Notes under the pieces: model-generated
Told to the model about the DNA's origin: nothing
Databases searched by the model: none
What the model saw: the letters and a program-made list of their open reading frames with translations, nothing else
Assembly (NCBI GenBank): GCA_002633005.1
Contig: NMRA01000107.1
Location: 755,777 to 819,776 of the forward strand
DNA from: Phoronis australis
Lineage: Eukaryota > Phoronida > Phoronidae
Direction of reading: 5' to 3'
Length of the DNA: 64,000 nt
Shown: positions 37,045 to 50,200 of the stretch, in pieces
Layout: each line of letters opens with the position of its first letter
Position numbering within the stretch: the stretch's first letter is position 1
Position numbers and translations under genes: made by a program

Positions 37045-40000
37045 CTGAAGATAAATAAAGCCCAAGTGTCAATCAATGGATTTTGTAAAAGTCGACTAAT
37101 ATTGTCAACCTAACTAATAATATTTTTTTACATTGAACAGGAGAATCTTATGAGTCACCTAAAATTCACTGGATCGCTCTGGTGCAGCAAGAACCGGCGT
37201 CAACTCTGGTGTCAGTGGATGATGAAGGTTATTACTAAAAACAAGTGGGGGCTAAACTGAAATGTGCCGCCTTGTCATTGTGTGAAAGAGAATGAGACAC
37301 AGCAAAAACTGAGAAACTTTGGTTATAGTTACAGCTTCACGAGCCGTCGACTCAATCGGTTTGGTTTCTGTTACTTGAACGGATAAGAGTCTTCCACCTC
37401 GCTCTACAGAGGTCGCTATTGCATCGCACGTTAATCCAGTCCTACCCACGGATGGCACTCATTTTTATAAGTGCGTCACCTGGAGAGACGGAGTTTAATT
37501 GGCACTCCTACTCCAGCAACCAGGGATTGAACTCTGAGTTGATTTGGTTGAGATCCCACACTATATTGAGATACATGTATTAATGTTGCTTTAGACAAAG
37601 ATTCCTCGTGACTATATGGTTAACACGATAAGGTACAGTAGTTTTCAAAATAAAGTACACAGACTTTGACAGAAGTACGTCAGACTATGGAAAACAAGAA
37701 CAATTTTTTGTCAGAGCTATTTGACAATATTGCCGAACATTAATCATATTAAAATGGTTTTTGTCGGAGCTTTATAGTCAGAGTTTGACGTGACGTTATT
37801 ACGCCTAGCCGCTCCTTATTTATTTACGATTAGACTTGCCAAGGCAAGGTGTCGCGATTTCAAAAAAAGGCGACGAACCATTTCTAATGAGAACTTTGCG
37901 GAATTGAAACGAGTTCCAGGAAAAATATTTGGATATTTAGTGGCGGTTTTGTAGGCGGAAACTTGATCAAATTTCGATGCTGTCCAGTTTATTTCGAAAG
38001 CTACCGCTAGCAAATATTCGCTTAGTGAATGTGGAATTAAAAGAATTCACACATGTAAAGGTGAACTGGGTGTTAATGTCACCAGCGCCAATATGACTTC
38101 CACACTGTGTATGCCCTTCCTCAACCCATAATCTGGCTCTGCATTCAGGATTTGGCCACATTTGTTTCACAATCAACGAAGGAGCAACCCATTTCTAGCA
38201 TTCGGATCATACAACCGCGTGAGAAACTTAACCAAAGTTATTTTTTCACTTACCACTAGTAGTCGTTGGAAAATTGGCACTGGTCGTTGGAGGAGCCGTT
38301 GTAACCGCACTCGTGGAAGCTGAAAAAAAAGCATGCACTTCGTATTAATGAATAAGTTCGAGTACCTCGAACAAGGAAGAATCTTTTTTATCCTGTGTAA
38401 AAAATAGTTTTCTATAGCTATCTTACCATTATTTTCGTATATCATTACTTGATCGTACAAAATTATCTCAACCAAATTCTAGTTTTCTAACTTATCAGAT
38501 TTACCTCGAACCATCGCATCAGCAAAATATTGTCCAAGATAAAATGAAATTTAAATTCAATTAAATGTACTTATCAGAGAATATTTTTCACATTTTTTTC
38601 TGTGCATACCATCACCGATCTAATTATTCACGGTTTTCTTTGCGTTATAGCTCTTTGTTCCATCTGCAGGGTTCACTGAACATCATTAAATTGTCCGCAA
38701 TCACAAGATTGAGTCGTGTTTCTGGTTTGTCTGCAAAATTTGTTTTCCCGCCTCCAGTTTAATGTATTTTACACTGGCAAAATTTTACACCATCTCTCCA
38801 TGCTATACCTTAGAGTCTTTATTTCGTGCATGTTTGAGGCGTTTTTTGTCACCCATCTTTGATATGTTACAAAAAAGTTATATATACATATTACACTGTT
38901 ATTTTTGTGCATTTGTTATTTTTGTACATTATTACTTTATCTTACAATGAATATCTCAACCACTTTCTAGTTTTCTAACTTATCAAACTTAGTTCTAACC
39001 ATCGCATAAGCAAATTGTTGCCCTAGAAACACAAAAACACACGCATACATTTGTGTGTGTGTGTTTTTAGTGTGTGTATTTATCCCAAACACGTTGAATC
39101 TGTCGAGGGAAATACGGCCATGTAATAAAGTTTTCCGTATTCACATCCCGCACTACTTCAACAGTTCAAAAGGTGAGTCAATGTCGACTCGACGTCTTCA
39201 GCCGGTTCGATCATCAAACTTTCCGATTATAGTTTAAAGTAATACAGTTGCAGCAGTGTAACTAACACTCGACATACATGTACAACCAGGCCCTAAACGT
39301 AAAATCTGGAACAAAACTTTTAATTATACGACACCTCTGTCTCAGTTTTCAATTGCTGAATACTATATCGTCTACAACTCAGGCGCCGATTCCTAAGAAA
39401 TTACAATAGGCCTATCAAATATTGTTGTTATTTAACTATTTCCAGGAGATGTTACAAGTTCACTGAAAGTTGTCGTTGTTTACATCTTTTATACCTCTTT
39501 TCAAGAAATAAATCGTTACTTTAAAAACTTTCTTTTACAAGAGAAAATTTGCAACCTAACGTGCAGGTACATACTGTACATATAGGATGTGATCCGCCAT
39601 GTGAAAAGTGTCAGTGAAGTATGAATTAAGAAATCTGCCGAAAAAATGAAAGATACTTGGGAATTCGAAGCGCATGGTTTAAATACAAAACGTACCTCGA
39701 TTGGCGTACATGAAGTAATATTCCAGTCTACCTTATTCCACATACCGACCGAGACTGAAAATAATGTCTCGTGAGATCACTTCATGTACGCCACTATAGG
39801 TACGTTTTGTGAAAATATATAACACTATAATTTGGCAGTAATCTTTCTCGTATACATATTTCATTGAAGACACGATTTTGATCTGTTTTTACTAGTTTAA
39901 TTTCAGTTCTCTCTCCATGGAGATATTGTCTTTACGTCACAACAGTGCAATAAAAATCCAAACTACATCAGTTGATAACATATTGGCGAAGTCGTTATCC

Positions 40001-40482
40001 CCAGTTATCTAGAGCCCGAGTGGATTACGGAGAATTATCGACCGAGAGGCGTTAGCGCCGAGGATGAATAATTAGATCGGTGATGGTATGCACAGAAAAA
40101 AATGTGGAAAATATTCTCTGATAAGTACATTTAATTGAAATTAAATTTCATTTTATCTTGGACAATATTTTGCTGATGCGATGGTTCGCGGTAAATCTGA
40201 TAAGTTATGCCACAATATTAGCGTGGAATGGCCAATAAAACCGTGTAATAACCCATTTAGTTATCTCAATAGTGAGATAACATTTTAGCGGGAAACCGAG
40301 GCCGGTTTCGAACCCGGGCCTCAAAAGTTTCGAGTCGCCGACTTCACCACTACACCACTCAGCGGCTGACGTCATCGAACGCCAAAATATAATACTTAAA
40401 TGAGCACGCGCAACAATCGCATGTTCAGCAAAAGGCATTGTACCGACCACAGGCGCTTGGGTTTATCGCAAATGACGTCACT

Positions 40483-40557
<75 letters not shown>

Positions 40558-41078
40558 NTTTGTACATGATAATGGTGTTCAACATTTGAGACAAACCGAT
40601 TAACGTGCTTATCCACAAATGCATATGTGTAACCATTATTTTTAGAAGTTGTTTTACATGTTGGACTTCACTAATGAACAGGTTCCAGGGTGACGAAATA
40701 GTGTGAGCTCTCTTTAATAGATTGACTAAAACAACTATCATATGACGCTCAGGACAGTCACTATCAGCATGGAGACAAATACCTTTGTCAGTAAGCTTGA
40801 TGCTTATATTTTATTTGTCATTTCTGATTTGCGTTTCACTGTGAACTAATTGTCAAGAGTAGCCTGAAGATGAGATATGTGTCTCGAAATATCGCTTTTT
40901 AAATTATGTTACCTACTGATATCGTTTGGATGTTTATTGTACTGTTGTGATGTAAAGACAGGATCTGTATTTAGAGAGTTTGAAAGAAATGAAATTGAAC
41001 TAGTAAAAATTGATCAAAGTCGTGTCTTCAACGGAACACACACACACACACACACTTACACACTTACAAACACACACA

Positions 41079-41117
<39 letters not shown>

Positions 41118-41147
41118 GTGTGTGTGTGTATGTATGTAAGTAAGCAT

Positions 41148-41211
<64 letters not shown>

Positions 41212-44200
41212 GTGTGTGTGTATGTATGTAAGTATGCATGCATCCATATATATATGTGTGTGTGAGTGTGTGTGTGTGTGTAAGTGTGTGTGTGTGTATG
41301 AATGTATGAATGTATGTATGTATGTATGCATGCATGCATGCATCCATGTACATGTATGTATATGTGTGTGTAAACAAACACACGCAGGCACGCACGCACG
41401 CACAAACACAAACACAAACACGCAAACGCTATTATGCTTTACTTGGAAGCTCCGTACCCAGTAGCTCAGACACCAAATTTCATGCATCGAGTTTCAGATA
41501 GAACGCATTATGTATGTACAGTTGTAGTTGTATGATTTCGCAGCATTTGGCACAAAGCCAAACATCTGGCACTGTGGTGGCACGCGCATGCCCGTAGCCA
41601 GCATTTCGTGGGGAGTGGTTCGAATTTCTAGAATGGTGGACCTGTGATATTTTGCAAGCGTCGACACTGCAGAGCTTTCGGTAAGGCAATAGACGCAGCT
41701 CAATTACAAGGAAGAGATATCTGTATAGACAGCCATGACTATCAACTCTATGTTCCTGAGATGAGACGGAAGTCGTAATACCGGAAATGAGAATACCGTG
41801 ATGATTGCACTCAAAGAACGGGACTCAATTTCGGATGTACTGTGGTATAAAAAGAGAACGTTCTAGCGTTAACTACAGCCAAACTTTCAAATCAGGCAAG
41901 CTTAAATGAGCAATTACACCTCATTACATACTCGGATGGAAATTATGTAGTCGGAAAATGACTTGACGAAAATTTTATCTGGTTGTAGTTTGGCGTGTTG
42001 CTTAAGTTGCTTACATCGCTGAAAATGGGAACTGCCCACTATTTCGAAAGTTCACTTCGTCGAAGGGTCTGTACTTCTGTTATAAGATGTTCTAACGAAA
42101 TTAATGCCCAGGTACCAAAACACTTTGTTTGGACTTCACGCGCACGCGAAATTGCCCGCATGTTTTACGAGCGCAAAATGAGTACGTAATTGTATTTTTA
42201 AAAGAATAGAACTATGAATACTGATGAATTATCAACTACGATGCATTCATCAAATCCATTTCAAGATCGCATCATTTTTCAGAGCGACTGAAAAGTTTAG
42301 GTCCGCTGCCCTTCAACTTCACCCACCGCAACCACGCGTACGGACTGGTCAAAACTGAAAATAGTTAGTAGGCTATTCTGTCCCTGCCTGTCTTCACGAA
42401 GTCAGAGAGTCACATTTAGTCTCCTTGAATTTAAAACAGACAAATTCGTAATTATAATAACTTAATTATTATTGTAGTTAGTAGTACCAGTAGTTGCAAC
42501 AATGTTGGTGTTGTCCATCTATATTCTGTCTTTTACGGATATGCTGGGGCTGTGCCTTTCCCGTGGGGAGGGGGAGTTCCATCGAATCAACCGAACCCCA
42601 CTTGCTACGGGCCTGAAGCGGGACGAATCTTCAGCAAGCGGAACTGACCTATCGCCACGATTTTGAGTGGCGACTTAACTGACCAATCAGACCGCAACAT
42701 TCTTGACACATCCTCGTTCTCAAGCCGCCATTTTAGCCAAAAAACAACACATTGCGTGTTAAATTTATTGTTTGATTGTCGGGTGTCACGTGACTTTTCG
42801 CAAGGTGGCGGAGCTTGCGATAGGTCCTCCAAACATCAATGTCAGAATGGAGTTAATCAGTCGTGTACGATATTGGCTACAGGGATGATCTTCCCAACTT
42901 GTTGTTGGGCTATGGAATCGAACAAGTTGGGAACAACGGGAAAACGCCGTATTGAGTAAACATATACACCGAAACTATGCTATAAATGTTTAGCTATCAC
43001 AAATAGTAACTTAAAAGATGGAAAATAGCGAATATACTTACGCGGTGTGGTGGTTTTGCACGACTGGCAACACCACCGGGATACATCATCTCTCTTGCAC
43101 AAAAAATTGAAAGAGGAAGCCAGCTCTTGACAGGTGTACAACCTGTTTAGGTACTTGATGTGTTGGTACATGTTAATGCAAACATCTGAAGAGACACAGG
43201 ACACTTTACTAGATAAAAGTTCCGGATAGCAAAAATACCTGGCAACAAGGGCAAAAAAGGTACATGTATTATTTAGTGAAATCAAGCATTTATCTACTTG
43301 TGAATATCAGTATCATATTTGAGAAAAAGAATGTCAGTCTGTAAAGCACAATCTACATATAGGTTATTAACCTATGGGACATTTGCCCATTACTGGTTCT
43401 GAATTTGGAGCCTTCTACCCATTGAATTTTGGGAACCTAGTCCCTGTGAACTCACAGCCAAGCATGACCTTGTATTCGAAGCACATGTTGTACAGCCGGA
43501 AGGTGCTGAAGCTCGAGGACAAAAATGGATTAATGTTCATTCCGAAAAGTGATCCTAAAGACTTTAAATACGAATACAAGTTTTTCTCCGTAATCGATTA
43601 AATTTATAAGAAACCACACAACTACGTAAGCATGTTCACTGACAGAAAGTACATGTTAGAGATTGAATGGATGCCTCACGTTCACGTAAGAGACAAGGTG
43701 AGATTGTAGGTCACTACCAATTATGGAAAGTGCTCACTCAAGTGTTATAGTTGTTGACGGCAATTGTGTCTACGGTGCACGTGATTACACAAATCTACTT
43801 ACCTTTGATGTTTCTGGCTACACAGATATTGCGTCGTTTGAGATACACATGATGGTGATTTACACCATAGAAATAACAAATAGTATATTTTAGGGTATAC
43901 AGCTTTTTAAATCGAGGTTGAAAACTTACCAGATTTCGTGGTTCGTGGGGAAATTGACGGCGTGTTCGATGTGGCAATCGGGCTCGCTGATGCTGAAAAA
44001 TACAGGTATTATCACAAATTTCCTTCAGGGACAGAAGGTTCAAAGCTTACCAGTTTCCGTTTGTCGAAATGCTCGGAGAAACACATATAATATTTTGAAA
44101 AGTTTGCAGAGGTTACAATTTACAAAATAATGATGACGTCACTACTTAGACAGCAAGTGGCTTTGCACCACTGGCAACATCAGCGGTAAACATCATCCCT

Positions 44201-47200
44201 ATTGTAGAAACAATTGAAAGAGGACGCCAGTTGTCAACAACTGTAAAGCCTGCCCAGGTACTTGATGTATTTAATATATTTGAGAAAAATGATGTTATTT
44301 TGTAGAGCACAATCTACATAATCATATGAGACAAGTGCAAGTTGTTTGTTCTGAATTTGTAGACTTCGAACCATCAAATTGTGGGAACGTAGAGTCTGCG
44401 AACTCAGAGCCGAGCACGACCCTCTATTTGATGCATATGTTGTACAGCCGTTAAGGGGCTGAATTTTGAATTAAAAAAAGAAACTAATGTTTAGTCGTAC
44501 AAGAAATCATCAGGACTTTAAATACGAATACAACTTTTTGCTCCAAAATCGATGGAATTGATATGAAACCACACAACTTCGTAAACATGCTCACTGGTCG
44601 ATCATACATGCAGGCGATTGATTGGGTGCTTGACGTTCATGTCGATAACAAGAAGAGATTGTGGGTTAGTGCCGAATATGTTAAGCGGTCTCTCCAGCGA
44701 CTTATTTGCTGATGGCAATTGTGTCTACGGTGAACGTCATCAAATACATGTTCAAAGTTTCTGGTGTTAGAAGGATTGACTCCTTTTTAGAAGTGTCGGA
44801 GCTGTCAATACGACGTTGGTGACATTCATTAAATAAGCAAGGTACACATTAGGAGTGAAACCAATCAGAGGTGTCAGTTGAGAATCAGGAGCGAAGAAGA
44901 TATATGTGAGATTTGTCGGAGATAGATCATTTGTCGCTTAAAGCATTGAGGTAGACATCGAAACTGTACTCTTACTGTTTAGCTACCATAAGTAGTGTCT
45001 TGACAAGATGGCAAGTAGCGAATATTTACTCGATATCGTGGCTTTGCAGGACTGGCAACACCAGCGGGAAACATCATCTCTCTTGCACAAAAAATTGAAA
45101 GAGGAAGCCAGCTCTTGACAGGTGTACAACCTGTTCAGGTACTTGATGTGTTGATACATGTTGATGCAAGCATCTGAAGAGACACAGGAAACTTTAATAG
45201 ATAAAAAGCTCCGGGTAGCAAAAATACCTGACAGCAAGGGCAAAACTTTACATGTATTGCTTATCAAAATCAAACATTTATCTACATGTAAATATCAGTA
45301 TCACACTTGAGAAAAAGAATGTCAGTCTGTAAAGCACAATCTACATATAGGTTATTAAACTATGGGGCATTTGGCGTTTACTGGTTCTGAATTTGGAGCC
45401 TTCTAAACATGGAATATTGGGAACGTAATCCCTGTGAACTCACGGCCAAGCACGACCTTGTATTCTAAGCAGATGTTGTACAGCGGGAAGGTGCTGAAGC
45501 TCGAGGACAAAAATGGATTAGTGTTCATTCCGAAAAGCGATCTTAAAGAGTTTAAATATGAATACAAGATTTTGCTCCGAAATCGATGGAATTTATATGA
45601 AACCACACAACTTTGTAAGCATGTTCACTGACAGAAAATACATGTAAGAGATTGAATGAATGCCTCACGTTCATGTAGGAGACAAGATGAGATTGTAGGT
45701 CAGTACCGATCATGGAAAGCGGTCACTCAAGTGTTTTATTTGTTGACGGCGATTGCGTCTACGGTGCACTTGATTACACAAATCTACCCACCTGTGATGT
45801 TTCTGGCTACACGGATATTGCGTTGGTTGAGAGACACATGATGGTGATTTACTCCATAAAAATAACAAACATTATAATTTAGGGTATACAGCTTTTAAGA
45901 TCGAGGCTGAAATCTTACCAGATTTTGTGGTTTGTGGGGAAATTGACGTCGTGTTCGATGTGGCATTCGGGCTCGCTGAGGCTAGAAAATACAGGGATTA
46001 TCACAAATTTCATCCAGGGACAGAAGGTTCAAGGCTTACCAGTTCCCGTTTGTCGAACGGCTTGGTGGAATACATATCATATTTTGAAAAATTTGCAAAC
46101 GTTACAATTCACAAAATAATGATGAAGTCACCATTTATACAGCAAGTGGCTTTGCACGACTGGCAAAACCAGCAGGAAGCATTATCGCTATTGCACAAAC
46201 AATTGAAAGAGGACGCCAGCTGTCGACAGGTGTACAGCCTGCCCAGGTACTTGATATTTATATTATATTTGCGAAAAAGGATGTCAGTTTGTAAAGTACA
46301 ATCTACATAATCCTATGGGACATGTGCAATTTTCTTGTTCTGGATTTGGAGCCTTCAAGCCTTCAAATGTTAGGAACGTATTCTCTGCGAACTCACAGCC
46401 GAGCACGGCCTTCTACTTGATGCACATGCTGTATAGACGTCACGGTGCTGAAGTTCGAAGGCAAAATTAAACTAATGCTTATTCAGATAAGAGGTCACAA
46501 GGACTTTAAATACGAATACCACTTTTTGCTCCGATATCGATGGAATTGATATAAAACCACACAACTTCGTAAACACGCTCACTGGTCGAACATACATGTA
46601 GGCGATTGTTTGAATGCTTCACGTTCATGTAGATAACAAGAAGAGATTGCAGGTTAAGTGCCGAATATGAGAAGTGGTCTCTCAAGTGTTAAGATTGTTG
46701 TTGGCGATTGTGTCTACGGTGCACGCAATCACACTAATCTACCCTACCTGTGATGTTTCTTGCAACCCACATATTGCGTTGGTTTGGATACACATGATGG
46801 TGATTCATAGCATAAAATTAACAAATTTTAGCGTATGCAGGTTTTTAATCGAGGTTGAAAACTTACCAGATTTCGTGATTTGTGGGGAAATTGTAGACAT
46901 CGAAAGCAGGGCAATGTCCGTTGGAGTAACCCTGGTATAGGGGTTCATAGAGGTTTGGAAATACAGGCATTTTCGCAAATTTTATTCAGGGACATGTACA
47001 GTAGTTCAAGACTTATCAGTTTCTGTTTGTCGAAATGCCCAGAAGAACGCATATCATATTTTGAAAAAATTGCAAAGATTGCAGTTTACAAAATAATAAT
47101 GAAGTCACTACTTAGACAGCAAGTGAAGTCCTACAGGCGGTGCGCGTAAGGAATAACAGCAACATAGCTACAGAGATTTTCAGGAGCTACACGTTTCAGA

Positions 47201-50200
47201 ACTACAGTTGTATGCTGAAACTAACCACGAATCACAATAGGAAGATGCAAGGAAGTTATAATTACAGGAACCTTTTTCCTTTGCCCAGTTACCTGTTTCA
47301 TAAAACATTAATGAAAATAGTTAGCAACGAAAGCAAAATTGAAAAAGTATTACGAATGTGTCAAAGCAACAGCCGTTGAAAAAAGACGGCACAGGCATTT
47401 CTCAACCGGTCGAACTATCAGAATATGAAGGTTTCAAAATCTATACCTGGAGGATAAAACAGTTCAAGAACACGACAGGAATGTAGTCATTAAATACAAG
47501 GTCATAGTTTTTGGTGTTAGAAGGATTTATCCCCTTTGTAGAATTGTCAGAATTGTAAATCCGACGTCCGGGACAAAAATGAACAATCGCTAATAGAGAT
47601 TCATTAAATAAGCAAGGTACATGTACAAATTGTGAGTGGAACCAACCACAGGTGTCGGTTGAGAACCAGGTGCGACGAAGATATACATGTATGTGAGGTT
47701 TGTCTGGGATAGATCATTTGTCGCTTAAAGCATTGAGGTAGACACCGAAACATTACTGTACTCTTACTGTTTAGCTACCATAAGCAGTGTCTTGTCAAGA
47801 TGGCAAATAGCGAATATTTACTCGATATCGTGGCTTTGCACGACTGGCAACACCAGCGGGAAACATCACCTCTATTGCACAAAAAATTGAAAGAGGACGG
47901 GTGTACAACCTCTCCTGGTGCTCTAGATGTTGATACATGTTGATGCAAACATCTGAAGAGACACAGGAAACTTTAAAAGATTAAGAAGCTCCGGGTAACA
48001 AAAATACCTGGCAGCAAGGGCAAAAATGTGCCTGTATTATTTAGTAAAATCAAAGAATAATCTACATGTAAATATCAGTATCATATCTGAGAAAAAGAAT
48101 GTCAGTCTGTAAAGCACAATCTACATATAGGCTATAAACCCATGGGGCATTTGCCGTTTACTGGTTCTGAATTTGGAGCCTTCAAACCATTGAATTTTGG
48201 GAACGTAGTCCCTTTGAACTCACGGCCAACCTCGACCTTGTGTTCGAAGCAGATGTTGTACAGCCGGAATGTGCTGACGTTCGAGGGCAAAAATGGATTA
48301 ATGTTCATTCCGAAAAGTGATCCTAAAGACTTTAAATACGAATACAAGATTTTGCTCCGAATTCGATGGAATTTATATGAAACCCCACAACTTCGTAAGC
48401 ATGTTCACTGAAAGAAAATACATGTTAGAGATTGAATGGATGCCTCACGTTCATGTAGGGGACAAGATGAGATTGTAGGTCAGTACCGACTACGGAAAGC
48501 GGTCACTTAAGTGTTATATATGCTGACGGCGATTGCGTCTACGGTGCACGTGATCACACAAATCTACCTACATGAGATGTTTCTGTTTACACAGATATTG
48601 CGTTGGTTGAGATACACATGATGGTGATTTACAACATAGAAATAACAAATAGTATATTTTAGGGTATACAGCTTTTAAATCGAGGTTGAAAACTTACCAG
48701 ATTTCGTGGTTGGTGGGGAAATTGACGGCGTGTTCGATGTGGCAATCGGGCTCGCTGAGGCTGGAAAATACAGGTATTATCACAAATTTCATTCAGGGAC
48801 AGACTGTTCAAGGTTTACTAGTTTCCGATTGCCGAAAGGCTCGGAGTAACACATATCGTATTTTGAAAAGTTTGCAAAGGTTACAGTTTACAAAATAATG
48901 ATGAAGTCATTACTTAGACAGCAAGTGACTTTGCACGACTGGCAACACCAGCGGTAAACAGCATCCCTCTTGCACAAACAATTGAAAGAGGACGCCAGCT
49001 GTCGACAGGTGTACAGCTTACGCAGTTACTTGATGTGTTAAATATATTTGAGAAAAAGGATGTCAGTTTGTAGAGCACAATCTACATAATCATATGTGCA
49101 AGTTGCTTGTTCTGAATTTGGAGACTTCTAACCCTCAAATCGTGGGAACGTAGTGTCTGCGAGCTCAGAGCCGAGCACGACCCTCTATTTGATGCACATG
49201 TTGTGCAGCCGGTAAGGTGCTGAATGTCGAATTAAGAAATAAAGTAATGTTTATTCGTACAAGAGGCCATTAGCACTTTAATTACGAACACAACTTTTTA
49301 CTCCGAAATCGATGGAATGTATATGAAACCATACAACTTCGTAAATATGCTCACTGGTTGAACATACATGCAGGCGATTGATTGGGTGCTTAACGGTCAT
49401 GTAGATAACAAGAAGAGATTGTAGGTCATTGCCGAATATGGGAAGCGGTCTCTCGAGCGTCATATTTGTTGATGGCAATGGTGTCTACGTAACACGTCAT
49501 CAAATACAGGGTCATAGTTAATGGTGTTAGAAGGATTGATTCCTTTTTTAGAAGTGTCGAAATTGTCAATCTGACGTTGGTGACAAAAATGAACAATCGC
49601 TACTAGCGATTAATTAAATAAGCAAGGTACATATTCGAAGTGAAACCAATCAGAGGTGTCTGATGAGAATCAGGAACGACGAAGATACATGTGAGATTTG
49701 TCGGGGATAGATCATTTGCAGCTTAAAACATTGAGGTAGACATCGAAACCGTACTCTAACTGTTTAGCTACCATAAGTACTGTCTTGATAAGATGGCAAA
49801 TAGCAAATATTTACTCGATATCGTGGCTTTGCACGACTGGCAACACCAGCGTGAAACATCATCTCTTTTGCACAAAAAGTTGAAAGAGGACGCCAACTCT
49901 TGACAGGTGTACAGCTTGTTCAAGTACTTGATGTTTTGATACATGTTAATGCAAACATCTGAAAAGACACAGGAAAATCGAATATACTTAGAGCTCCCAG
50001 TAGCAAAATTCCCTGGCAGCAAGGTCAAAATGTTTTATTATTCAATTAATTCAATCATTTATGTAAATATCAGTATAGTGTATTTGAGGAAAAGGTGGTC
50101 AGTTTGTAAAGCAGCACATTCTACACAATCCTATGGGACATGTGCAAGTTGCTTGTTCTGAATTCGGAGCCTTCGAACCATCGAATTTTGGGATCGTATT

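Noticed and set aside
37967-38176. Minus-strand frame with CRARLWVEEGHTQCGSH, possibly a Cys-containing exon
   Set aside because: No acceptor or donor in the required phase 1-1 arrangement between L8 and module A was found, and no family is recognised.
40293-40365. Functional tRNA gene
   Set aside because: A and B boxes are present, but the acceptor stem does not pair and the anticodon arm is poor; a SINE head is more likely.
41000-41487. Long open frames of Cys-Val and His-Thr repeats
   Set aside because: They are translations of the CA/TG microsatellite in several frames.
43186-43200. Extension of the six-cysteine module upstream of its acceptor (translated text SCVSSDVC, which would mimic the ShKT start)
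   Set aside because: The bases are a good polypyrimidine tract ending in cag (ctgtgtctcttcag). In module A the equivalent stretch has no Cys, and the phase-1 acceptor fits all linkers. I treat it as intron.
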